Of a DNA stretch of 64,000 nt, positions 34,431 to 46,248 are shown in pieces. This DNA is from Trichuris trichiura. Its lineage: Eukaryota > Nematoda > Enoplea > Trichinellida > Trichuridae. The notes under the pieces were generated by a model. It ran no database searches and was not told the DNA's origin. It saw only the letters and a program-made list of their open reading frames with translations. The stretch spans positions 558,001 to 622,000 of the forward strand of contig JBAJFE010000045.1 in assembly GCA_037903355.1 (NCBI GenBank). Reading direction: 5' to 3'. The position numbers and the translations under genes are program-made. Numbering within the stretch: the first letter of the stretch is position 1; each line of letters opens with the position of its first letter.

Positions 34431-36205
34431 GCTCATCATTCTTTTTTGTACTTCGTCCATCATAGACGGGACCAAGCAACACTTAAAGCTACTGAGGAAA
34501 CGTCGTTTCTTGTAGCCTCATGCAAGGAATATAAGAACAAGCAATATGAAAACTACTTAAAGAGTTACCAGGTCGAAAGAAGTAAACGTCATCTGCCCAT
34601 TAGGCTTTCTCACGATCCAAGTACATTAACCTGTCTGAACACTGTGTTAAGTTCCGACCTGCGAAACATAGTGGCACGAAGCCATAAATCTCAAATTCTG
34701 TTCAAAAGCGAAATCTTAGCTACCAACATGCCCGTTATTTATTAAACAGAAAAAGTATAGGCAAAAATAATCATCATTTAAACAAAGCCAGCAGCTTAAA
34801 CTCAACCACTCAGTTAATTCCAATCTGGCAGGATGGTGAAATCATGCTTCCTTAAATTTCCAGGGGTTACTACCCGTCTTGTGCGGTAATATATGCCGTA
34901 AATAGAGTATGAAACGCCCACTTACGCAATCGCTAAGATAAACACCACGCGCATGGAACTGGACGCAGCGCAGAAACTTGGTCGTCAATTATAAACCATG
35001 TTTACCAGGCATCGTTTGAAAACTCGACTGCCGTCGCAACGTCTCATCTCTATACGTCACAAAGGAAAACTTGCTGAACTATTCATTTTACGGATCCAGA
35101 ATTCCCCGAACCCCACCGCCCATTGAGCACTAACAGACTGCCTAAGGGCATATGAAATTAGCTGCCTGAACTTTCTAAAGGCAAAATCAAAATCATTAAT
35201 ACTTCTCACGCACAGTAAGCCGAGGAACACGCAGTGGGAACAATGAGAAAACGTTTCAGTCAACCACAGACGCTTCAATCCCTTCATTTACCAAGCTACT
35301 CCGGTCGTTGTGCACATAGACTCCACAAGGCCGTGTATTCCTAGTTTCGCTGACAGAAAAACTATGCCCGGTCGCATAAGTAGCGTCAGGGTGATGCGCG
35401 ATTCGCATTCTAAGCCTCTCATCTTTAGGAAACGATCACAGGTTGGGTGAACCATCAAAAACATATTACAGAATTAACAACGGTTTAAGTAATCATCGGA
35501 TTGTTTCGCCAAAACCATCGTCAAGCGGCAGTACAAGCAGAAGCTTCCTAAACGAAAGTTCAAATGTGGGTAAATATGCCAGATGAACTTCTCAAGCAAC
35601 TGCGCGGCTGATGAGCATGACCAACTAACCATTGCAGAGGAATGCATACTGAAAGTTCAGCATGCGCCCGCAAAACAGAGTAAATTATACCGCAAACAGT
35701 CACTTGCGCAGATGCAGTATCATCTCTCTGAAGTCTCTTTGGCAACTATGCTAAACCTGAACGCAGGACTCAGCTATCAGCACAGATAACATATTACTGA
35801 AGAATCCACTGAGACACCAGTAGCTCCGTACCGCTTTTACTTCGAATATCAATTTAAAAAACTCCAAAGTCACATGCCAACTAAACCTGACACGAAACTA
35901 CAAGCCCCACAAGCTTTTACCTTCTCAAGCAAGAAAGAGCAAAGGCCTTCATTAACCAACAGCCCAGCACAGTTACTGGCTGTTTGCTGAGCCTACGCGA
36001 AAACCTCAAGACGAAGCAAGAACAGGAGCGCGGATAAAAACAAACCAACTAAGCCGCAAAATTAAACATCGAATAGTTAATATTACGAAACCATAACACA
36101 ATAAACCCACCACCTGAATAAACCAAGATCATACTATAAAAATGGAAACATCGATAAGCACAACCATCATTGCTGGGCAGAAAACAGCCAAGCAAACGAA
36201 GGAAA
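34431..36205. other. Sequence upstream of the WAP gene
   Basis: A 106-codon frame at 34425-34745 and others here lack recognisable domains. The promoter of the WAP gene should lie near the end of this interval, but no TATA box or initiator is evident. Confidence 0.4.
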
Positions 36206-39200
36206 ATGACAGCTCCAAGCCCGCTGCTGATAGGATTGGCCATATGCCTCCTACAAGGTATACAAGGTAAGAACATAAAATTCCTTACAGTTAAAACAAG
36301 TCACAACGTAAAATTACCAGATGCGGAAAGCGCCAAAGTAGGTCGCTGTCCTTCGCCACCATTCGGCGCAGGAAGAGCCAGGTATTGTTACACTGACAGA
36401 CAATGCCCTGGACGCATGAAATGCTGTCAAACAAAACGGGGCTACGCTTGCACAGCACCGGATATCTCCTACCCAGGTAACCAAAACTCGTCGAGAGAAT
36501 AGCTAAAGAATTCTGTCCACGAAAACTTGTGAACAAACCAAACCGAATTCAATGATCACCAAAACCAACATGGAACAACACAAAATGCGATGAACATGGC
36601 GATTGTCCAAAAACAATAGCACAGCGAAACCAACATAGCTAACCGACAACCATTGAACATAACCCGCTTATTTCAGACGCAGACAAACAAAAGCCAGGCA
36701 CATGTCCACCTTCAAACATGTTTACTGGAACTGCACCATTCTGCAACAGCGACACTGACTGCAAGGGCACAGAAAAATGTTGCCTCACGAAAGCAGGACA
36801 TCAATGCGTACAGCCAAATCAAACACGTATGAGATCACTGGCATACTCTGAATACACTCATGGACAATTCCTACTTCAGCAAGACCAATTGCCAAAAAAG
36901 GATCATGTCCACCTAAACCAATTGGTGCCGTAGGATTAGCCAATTTTTGCCAAAACGATTATGACTGCGGTGGTTCTATGAAATGCTGTTTAACGAACGT
37001 TGGATACGATTGCAAAGCACCAGTACAAGAGAGTATGACAATAAGTCCAATCCTTCGGATAGAAGCGTGCTCATACAAAGTCCTATAGGTGAAGAAGTTC
37101 AAAACCCAGGATCATGTCCAGCGGCACCAGCAGTCACGGGAAAAGCACTGTTCTGCCGAAGTGACAAGGATTGCGATCGCAGTGAAAAGTGCTGCTTGAC
37201 TAAGGTCGGAAAAGAATGCGTACAGCCCACGGACGCACGTATGCTAACACTGGAACGCCACGAATGTATTGATCATTATATCCGATTCTAGCAAAACCAA
37301 CTGCCAAAAAAGGAAGATGTCCACCTACACCAGTAGGTCCTGTAGGCTTAGCTAATTTCTGCCAAACTGATTATGACTGCGACGGTTCCATGAAATGTTG
37401 TCTAACGACTATCGGATACGACTGCAAATCACCAGTACAAGAGAGTATGAAAATAAGTCCAATCCATCCGATAGAACTGCGCTTATACAAAGATCCTATA
37501 GGCAAAGAAGTTAAAAGACCTGGATCATGTCCAGCGGCACCAGCAGTCACAGGAAAAGCACTGTTCTGCCGAAGTGACAAGGATTGTGATGGCAGTGAAA
37601 AGTGTTGCTTCACTAAGGTCGGAAAAGAATGCGTACGGCCCACGGAAGAACGTATGCTATCATCGGAACGCTACGACAACGCTGATGATTACATCCGATT
37701 AGCAAACCCAATTCCCAAGAAAGGATCATGTCCACCTACACCAGAAGGTCCTGTAGGCCTAGCTAATTTTTGCCAAACTGATTATGACTGCGACGGTTCT
37801 ATGAAATGTTGTCTAACGACTATTGGATACGATTGCAAAGCACCAGTACAAGAGAGTATGACAATAAGTCCAATCCATCCGATAGAACTGTGCTCATAAA
37901 AAAATCCTATAGGTGAAGAAGTTCAAAAACCTGGATCATGTCCAGCGGCACCAGCAATCACGGGAAAAGCACTATTCTGTCGAAGTGACAAGGATTGTGA
38001 TGGCAGTGAAAAGTGTTGCTACACTAAGGTCGGAAAAGAATGCGTACAGCCCACGCACGAACGTATGCTAACGTCGGGATGCTACGAATGTATTGATGAT
38101 TACATCCTATTCTAGCGAAACCAATTGCGAAGAAAGGATCATGTCCACCTGCACCAGTAGGTCCTGTAGGCTTAGCCAACTTCTGCCAAACTGATTATGA
38201 CTGCGACGGTTCTATGAAATGTTGTCTAACGACTGTTGGATACGATTGCAAAGCACCAGTACAAGAGAGTATGAAAATAAGTCCAATCCATCCGATAGAA
38301 ATGCGCTCATACAAAGATCCTATAGGTGGAGAAGTTCAAAAACCTGGATCATGTCCAGCGGCACCAGCAGTCACGGGAAAAGCACTGTTCTGTCGAAGTG
38401 ACAAGGATTGTGATGGCAGCGAAAAGTGTTGCTTCACTAAGGTCGGAAAAGAATGCGTACAGCCCACGCACGAACGTATGCTAAGATCGCGATGCTAGGA
38501 ATGTATTGATGATTACATCCTATTCTAGCGAAACCAATTGCGAAGAAAGGATCATGTCCACCTGCACCAGTAGGTCCTGTAGGCTTAGCCAACTTCTGCC
38601 AAACTGATTATGACTGCGACGGTTCTATGAAATGCTGTCTGACGACTGTTGGATACGACTGCAAAGCACCAGTACAAGAGAGTATGACAATAAGTCCAAT
38701 CCATCCGATACAACTGTGCTCATAGAAAGATCCTATAGGTGAAGAAGTTCAAAAACCTGGATCATGTCCAGCGGCACCAGCAATCACGGGAAAAGCACTG
38801 TTCTGTCGAGGTGACAAGGATTGTGATGGCAGTAAAAAGTGTTGCTTCACTAAGGTCGGAAAAGAATGCGTACAGCCCACGGACGAACGTATGCTAAGAT
38901 CGCGATGCTACGAATGTATTGATGATTATATCTGATTCTAGCAAAACCAATTGCGAAGAAAGGATCATGTCCACCTGCACCAGTAGGTCCTGTAGGCTTA
39001 GCCAACTTCTGCCAAACTGATTATGACTGCGACGGTTCTATGAAATGTTGTCTAACGACTATTGGATACGATTGCAAAGCACCAGTACAAGAGAGTATGA
39101 AAATAAGTCCAATCCATCCGATAGAACTGTGCTCATAGAAAGATCCTATAGGTGAAGAAGTTCAAAAACCTGGATCATGTCCAGCGGCACCAGCAGTCAC

Positions 39201-42200
39201 GGGAAAAGCACTGTTCTGTCGAGGTGACAAGGATTGTGATGGCAGTAAAAAGTGTTGCTTCACTAAGGTCGGAAAAGAATGCGTACAGCCCACGGACGAA
39301 CGTATGCTAAGATCGCGATGCTACGAATGTATTGATGATTATATCTGATTCTAGCAAAACCAATTGCGAAGAAAGGATCATGTCCACCTGCACCAGTAGG
39401 TCCTGTAGGCTTAGCCAACTTCTGCCAAACTGATTATGACTGCGACGGTTCTATGAAATGTTGTCTAACGACTGTTGGATACGATTGCAAAGCACCAGTA
39501 CAAGAGAGTATGACAATAAGTCCAATCCATCCGATACAACTGTGCTCATAGAAAGATCCTATAGGTGAAGAAGTTCAAAAACCTGGATCATGTCCAGCGG
39601 CACCAGCAATCACGGGAAAAGCACTGTTCTGTCGAGGTGACAAGGATTGTGATGGCAGTAAAAAGTGTTGCTTCACTAAGGTCGGAAAAGAATGCGTACA
39701 GCCCACGGACGAACGTATGCTAAGATCGCGATGCTACGAATGTATTGATGATTATATCTGATTCTAGCAAAACCAATTGCGAAGAAAGGATCATGTCCAC
39801 CTGCACCAGTAGGTCCTGTAGGCTTAGCCAACTTCTGCCAAACTGATTATGACTGCGACGGTTCTATGAAATGTTGTCTAACGACTATTGGGTACGATTG
39901 CAAAACACCAGTACAAGAGAGTATGAAAATAAGTCCAATCCCCGATAGAACTGTGCTGATACGAAGATCCTATAGGTGAAGAAGTTCAAAAACCTGGATC
40001 ATGTCCAGCGGCACCAGCAGTCACGGGAAAAGCACTGTTCTGTCGAAGTGACAAGGATTGTGATGGCAGTGAAAAGTGTTGCTTCACTAAGGTCGGAAAA
40101 GAATGCGTACAGCCTACGCACGAACGTATGCTAAGATCGCGATGCTAGGAATGTATTGATGATTATATCTGATTCTAGCAAAACCAATTGCGAAGAAAGG
40201 ATCATGTCCACCTGCACCAGTAGGTCCTGTAGGCTTAGCCAACTTCTGCCAAACTGATTATGACTGCGACGGTTCTATGAAATGTTGTCTAACGACTATT
40301 GGGTACGATTGCAAAACACCAGTACAAGAGAGTATGAAAATAAGTCCAATCCCCCGATAGAACTGTGCTGATACGAAGATCCTATAGGTGAAGAAGTTCA
40401 AAAACCTGGATCATGTCCAGCGGCACCAGCAGTCACGGGAAAAGCACTGTTCTGTCGAAGTGACAAGGATTGTGATGGCAGTGAAAAGTGTTGCTTCACT
40501 AAGGTCGGAAAAGAATGCGTACAGCCTACGCACGAACGTATGCTAAGATCGCGATGCTAGGAATGTATTGATGATTATATCTGATTCTAGCAAAACCAAT
40601 TGCGAAGAAAGGATCATGTCCACCTGCACCAGTAGGTCCTGTAGGCTTAGCCAACTTCTGCCAAACTGATTATGACTGCGACGGTTCTATGAAATGTTGT
40701 CTAACGACTATTGGATACGATTGCAAAACACCAGTACAAGAGAGTATGAAAATAAGTCCAATCCCCCGATAGAACTGTGCTGATACGAAGATCCTATAGG
40801 TGAAGAAGTTCAAAAACCTGGATCATGTCCAGCGGCACCAGCAGTCACGGGAAAAGCACTGTTCTGTCGAAGTGACAAGGATTGTGATGGCAGTGAAAAG
40901 TGTTGCTTCACTAAGGTCGGAAAAGAATGCGTACAGCCCACGCACGAACGTATGCTAACATCGGGATGCTACGAATGTATTGATGATTACATCCTATTCT
41001 AGCGAAACCAATTGCGAAGAAAGGATCATGTCCACCTGCACCAGTAGGTCCTGTAGGCTTAGCCAACTTCTGCCAAACTGATTATGACTGCGACGGTTCT
41101 ATGAAATGTTGTCTAACGACTGTTGGATACGATTGCAAAGCACCAGTACAAGAGAGTAAGACAATAAGTCCAATCCATCCGATAGAACTGTGCTCATAGA
41201 AAGATCCTATAGGTGAAAAAGTTCAAAAACCTGGATCATGTCCAGCGGCACCAGCAGTCATGGGAAAAGCACTGTTTTGTCGAAGTGACAATGATTGTGA
41301 TGGCAGTGAAAAGTGTTGCTTCACTAAGGTCGGAAAAGAATGCGTACAGCCCACGGACGAACGTATGCTAACATCGGAATGCTACGAATGTATTGATGAT
41401 TACCTCCCATTCTAGCGAAACCAATTGCGAAGAAAGGATCATGTCCACCTACACCAGTAGGTCCTGTAGGCTTAGCCAACTTCTGCCAAACTGATTATGA
41501 CTGCGACGGTTCTATGAAATGCTGTCTAACGACTATTGGTTACGATTGCAAAGCACCAGTACAAGAGAGTATGACAATAAGTCCAATCCATCCGATAGAA
41601 CTGCGCTCATACAAAGATCCTATAGGTGGAGAAGTTCAAAAACCTGGATCATGTCCAGCGGCACCAGCAGTCACGGGAAAAGCACTGTTCTGTCGAAGTG
41701 ACAAGGATTGTGATGGCAGTGAAAAGTGTTGCTTCACTAAGGTCGGAAAAGAATGCGTACAGCCCACGGAAGAACGTATGCTAACATCGGGATGCTACGA
41801 ATGTATTGATGATTACATCCTATTCTAGCGAAACCAATTGCGAAGAAAGGATCATGTCCACCTGCACCAGTAGGTCCTGTAGGCTTAGCCAACTTCTGCC
41901 AAACTGATTATGACTGCGACGGGTCTATGAAATGCTGTCTAACGACTATTGGTTACGATTGCAAAGCACCAGTACAAGAGAGTATGACAATAAGTCCAAT
42001 CCATCCGATAGAACTGCGCTTATACAAAGATCCTATAGGTGGAGAATTTCAAAAACCTGGATCATGTCCAGCGGCACCAGCAATCACGGGAAAAGCACTG
42101 TTCTGCCGAAATGACAATGATTGCGATGGTAGAGAAAAATGTTGTTCCACCAAAGTCGGCAAGGAATGTGTACAGCCAGTCCGATGGCGTATGTTTTCGC

Positions 42201-42804
42201 TTAGGCGCTGCAAATAAGTTTTCGAGATTGGCTGAATTTCAGCAGGACCAAATGCGAAGCCTGGGTCGTGTCCTCCTTCTCCTGTTGGAGCCGTAGGATT
42301 AGCTTCGTTCTGCCAAAGTGACTTTGATTGTATGGGGTACCAGAAATGCTGTATTACGACTGCCGGATATGAGTGCACGCATCCAGTGGATGAGAGTAAG
42401 GGAGCTATTGAAACGCTGTTATGGGTGTGAGTAATGATTGGGTCGTAGATATGAGACAGAGCAAGCGTGGAATTTGTCCGTGGCCGTCTTCTGTTCAAGG
42501 TCCTGTTGTTCTGTGTAATACTGATGATGATTGTGAAGGATCACAAAAATGTTGCCCCACGAAGGCAGGCAGTGGCTGCGTTAATGCTGTTAGTGAAGGC
42601 AGGGTTTTTGTTTGTTTGTGCTTACCTTCGACGTTCTGCTATATCTTTCTAGAGATGGCAAGTGGACGAGTTTCGTGTCCTCCTGCTGCCTATGTGATGT
42701 TTTTGCAAGGTTCTTGTCGAAGGGATGAAGATTGTGACGATGGAAAGAAATGCTGTGACGGTAATGGTAGAAAATCGTGTTCTGTACTTGTACTGCGTAG
42801 TTGA
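36206..42804 (+). CDS. Secreted protein with 31 tandem WAP-like (four-disulfide-core related) domains
   Basis: The ATG at 36206 begins a signal peptide (MTAPSPLLIGLAICLLQG). Thirty-one WAP-like domains follow, each on its own exon with phase-1 introns. Supported exons include 36206-36476, 36677-36826, 36880-37032, 38116-38268, 38326-38475, 42243-42395, 42449-42592 and 42653-42804. The middle 26 exons alternate between two types. Type A reads KGSCPP...LANFCQTDYDCDGSMKCC...GYDC, and type B reads KPGSCPA...ALFCRSDKDCDGSEKCC...GKEC. Splicing all exons gives about 4,809 nt, or 1,602 residues. Every domain has six cysteines in the pattern CP...C..D.DC....KCC...C. Classical WAP domains have eight. 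WAP proteins are typically serine-protease inhibitors or antimicrobial secreted factors, and WAP families are expanded in Trichuris. The target of this protein is unknown. Each exon ends at a GTATG-type donor, and reading through it gives the apparent short frames. No exon is broken. Confidence 0.9.
36880..42188 (+). repeat. 413-bp tandem repeat array (13 units) coding for paired WAP domains
   Basis: Thirteen units each hold exon A (153 nt), an intron of about 57 nt, exon B (150 nt) and an intron of about 53 nt. Units 4 to 13 differ by only a few bases, introns included. The first units (36880-38115) and those after 42188 are more diverged. The introns keep recognisable phrases (ATAAGTCCAATCC; GAATGTATTGATGATTA), so unequal crossing-over or gene conversion has homogenised the whole unit and not just the coding part. 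Confidence 0.95.
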
Positions 42805-42933
42805 TTTAATTCTTTCCTTTTCTGTCGTCTAGTTCGTGTTTCATTCTGGCTGTCTGTAGTGGCATTAAAAAAGGGATGTTCATTTTTTTCTGAGTGCAGT
42901 TTTATGTGGTTTTACTGCGCCCTTCATCTACAC
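42805..42933. other. 3' flank of WAP gene up to hAT element
   Basis: Short 3' untranslated and flanking sequence. A CATTAAA-type signal near 42863-42870 could serve polyadenylation. The hAT element starts about 130 bp after the stop codon. Confidence 0.4.
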
Positions 42934-45900
42934 CAGTGTTTCTCAACGCGGGCCCCGGGGTCCCCTTGGGAGACCCTGGAGGATAATGCGGCAGGAGATT
43001 GCCCCAATCAAAAGTTCAGCGGTAATAAGTAGCGTAGGAAAGTAATACGGCGGGCCTATTTGTCACTAACGGGAAGGCGTTGACGGCGCAAGGGAAAATG
43101 TTCCATTGCAAAGTCAGGACGCGTTGACGTTATCTTTCTCCTCTAGCAGCCAATGAAAAACATGCTTTTACATTCCCTCTTGCCCGGTATGCTTCTGAAA
43201 AGTCTCTGTGCTTGGCGTGCTTCTAAAAAGCCCTTGGCCTTTCGGTAGGGAGCAGTTCGCAGAAATGTGTTCCATCTGCACACGCTTTTATCAACCCATA
43301 AAAACTTGTTATTCTATTCCTTCTCGTGCAGTGCAAACAAGCGCCGTGCCCTTCAGTTTTTGCGATCGGAACCTCAGAACAACTCATTCCATCGGAGCGT
43401 TCTTAACACAATAGCAGCCGGTAATATATTCCCGTTCGTACGGCTTTTCCGTCGCAAACGCCCCACTTTTTCTCTCGACTCATAAAGGCGCCTACTCATA
43501 GAAGCATACCCTTCCATTCCTTCTTCCCTGGTATGTGCTGAACAAACAGCATTTATAGTGGTCCTCTTCTATTATTCACGCGGACTCTATCCGGCGCGAC
43601 AGGAGCGGCCAAAGCAAGAAAGCTGTGAGCACTAACAGACAAGGACTTTTGTCCAAGTGAGAGCGCGCGCGTCAGTCGTCTCGGTCTATCGTTCCTCCGT
43701 TGACTTGCTGGTATTAGTGGCTGTACTCCACTGCCGAAGTGGTCATTTTGTGCTGACCGTCTGCTACAGTATTCGCCCCTCGTCACAGACTCACGTAAGT
43801 GAAATCGTTTGTACAACATTATCAAAAATGCAATAGAAGGGAACGGCTACCTAGTAAGTAGGCGCGGTTGGTGAAGTTGTAATTTGAACGCATTTATGTC
43901 TTCTATTCTTAACGAAGCATAGTAGACGAAACAGGAGTTGCGCACCAGCAAATGCGAGGAAAGAAGTCTTGAGAAACGGACCCTCGGTGGTCATTTCACG
44001 TTTGCTATCGTAACAGTGTTAGTATTGGCTAAGGGTAAGGAACTGCAACTGCAGTGCGCTCAATTCGCCATTTAGAAGAAATAAATTTTTACAGATTGAA
44101 CCATGTCAGGAAGCAAGAAAAAGTGCAGGCAGTACAATGCTGAATATCTTAAGTATGGTTTCGTTGTGTCGCCTGGTAACATGGAGGCTCCGATGTGTCT
44201 GTTATGTGAGAGGGAGTTTTCAAATGAGCCGATGAGACCCTGTAAGATGGTCAAACATCTGTAAAATATGCATCCAGATAAAGCCAACAAGAATCTGGCG
44301 TATTTTCAATCGCTCCACGAAAGGTTTCTCAGGCACCCCAGATGGGAAACATCGCTTCCATCGACGTCAAGAACGCGAAAATCGGTAAATCGCACACTAT
44401 CGGAGAAGAACTTCTGATTCCAGTAATAAGCGAAGTGCTTAACACAGTATTACGTATACCTGCTGCAGACGTAATTAAGAAGGTCTCCCTCAGTAACTTC
44501 ACTGTCCAGCGTCGTATCGAAGACATGGCTGCGGAAGTAGAGCAAGCGCTGTGCCAGTTTCTAAAGCACGCAATTTTCGCTACAACTTGACGAGTCTAAC
44601 TTACCCGGCAATGAGGCTCTCCTTTTGACCTATGTACGATTCTTAAAAGCGGAGCAAGTGGTTCAGGAAATGGTTTTCGCGAAGGAATTGATAACTGACA
44701 CGAGAGGGGAATTAATTTTCCTCGTCCTAAGAGGTTTCTATGAGGAAAAGGAAATAGCGCTTTTAAATATAACCGCAGTAGCCACTGATGGAACGCCGGC
44801 GATGATGGGAAGGCAGCGTGGCTTCATTGCGCATTTAAAGCAAGTAGTCCCGGATATCGTCGCGGTTCACTGTGTGATCGATAGAGAACATTTGGCAGCA
44901 AAGCGTATCAGCGATCGGCTGAATTCTTCGTTACAGTTAGTAATAAATGCGATCAGCAAAATCAAAAGCAATCCGCTCAGTGACAGGTTGTTCAGGCAGT
45001 TGTGCGAGGAAAGCGACTCAGAATACAAGCGTCTGCTCCAGCACACCGAGGAGCGATGGCTTTCAAAGGGCGCCTGTCTTACGCGGTTTTTTTGCCTTTT
45101 CGAAGCGGTTGTAGAATTTTCGCTTCCCACGACAATGCCTTGTGTGAAAACCTGAAGAGATGTGAGTCCTGCATAGCCTACTTGGCAGATTTGTATTTTA
45201 AGTTCAATGAGATGAATCTTCTTCTCCAGGGAGACGAACTTAATCTAATCACGACAAGAGCCGCTGTGTGCGGGTTCGTCAGGAAACTCCCTTTGTTCAG
45301 GCGCGATTTGGCACGTAGAGAGCTAGGCCAGTTTCCAAACCTTTGCGCCTTCCAAGAAAAGATGGAGATCAAAGATGACAATGTCGAAGCCTACTGCCAC
45401 TACCTAGACATGCTGCACCATGATCCTTCCGCACGGTATGAGCATATTCTTGGCATGGAAGTGGCAAGCTGGGTAATTGACCCCTTTTCGGCCGCGCAGC
45501 TAGAATACAGGAAGAACTCGTGGAACTGCAGGCGAACGAAGAATTAAAGGTGAAATTTTCAAAGAATGGCCACCAAGCCTTCTGGCTCCAACGAGGCATT
45601 GCAGCATCACACGCAGGCTTATGGAACATCGCGCGCAAATTGCTGCTCGCTTTTCCTTCGACATATCTGGCCGAAAGGGGGTTTAGCGTGGTCGCGGACC
45701 TCCTGACGAAAAAGAGAAACCGATTGCAAATCGCAAAGCGAGGAGACCTGCGACTACGCCTCACTAATTTCAAGCCGAACGTCCAGAAGTTAGTTTCGTC
45801 GTGGCGAATCCAGCCGTCGGATTAGCCATTTGCTTATTCCGCGATACGCAGAGGTGCCATAAAGCTATATATAGAAATTGCATTGCCTCTTTTCCATGAA

Positions 45901-46240
45901 CGCAGTCCAAGCTCTTGCGAACGGCAATAAAGGCAGAAAACGGATACGACAAGTGCCGGCAACTTTTCCGCTGTGGAAGAAACGCCAGTCAACGTTGCAG
46001 GTGCTGAGCGAAGATCAGGTGAACTACAAGCATGCGCTTTTCGCTTGACCGCGGGGGATCGTCAAACATCACCGAAAGGTCGCTACACAAGATCAACGGG
46101 TGCCTGCCATGCGTCTAAACGGTGTTGGAGTATAAAAAACCAATCAGCGTTGACCAAACCATCCTGCGCCATCTGGGGGCCCTGGTGGGCCCTGACAACG
46201 CTTAGGAGGGCTCTAGGGTAAGAAAGGTTGAGAAACTATG
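42934..46240 (+). mobile_element. hAT transposon copy A, full-length but inactive
   Basis: The 3.3-kb element runs from CAGTGTTTCTCAACGC (42934) to GGTTGAGAAACTATG (46240). GGGCCC-rich subterminal sequence lies at both ends. The 5' non-coding 1.17 kb matches hAT copy C in inverted orientation. The flanking 8-mers, ATCTACAC on the left and ACATAGAC on the right, share only five bases, so the target duplication has decayed or the right flank was replaced. Confidence 0.85.
44103..45825 (+). pseudogene. hAT transposase (ZBED5-like), full length with stop and frameshifts
   Basis: The same protein as 15216-14257 begins MSGSKKKCRQYNAEYLKYG at 44103. Unlike that copy it continues to the C-terminal hAT dimerisation region, with YLAERGFSVVADLLTKKRN and RRGDLRLRLTN-type sequence (here AKRGDLRLRLTN). 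An in-frame TAA at about 44262 replaces a BED-finger His codon. A small deletion follows near 44370. Further frameshifts lie near 44575, 45110 and 45520. The BED finger, DDE-like core and dimerisation domain can all be traced, so it shows the full family architecture although the gene is dead. Confidence 0.9.
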
Positions 46241-46248
46241 ACATAGAC

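Noticed and set aside
36267..36290. GT..AG segment of 24 nt in the first WAP exon
   Set aside because: It is too short for a spliceosomal intron, and reading through keeps the frame from the signal peptide into the first WAP domain.
36880..42188. Regularly spaced repeat resembling a CRISPR array
   Set aside because: The 413-bp units are protein-coding exons with introns in an animal genome. There are no short repeats with unique spacers.
42049..42498. 149-codon minus-strand open frame in the WAP gene
   Set aside because: It is a shadow of exons B13 and A14 and crosses their introns.
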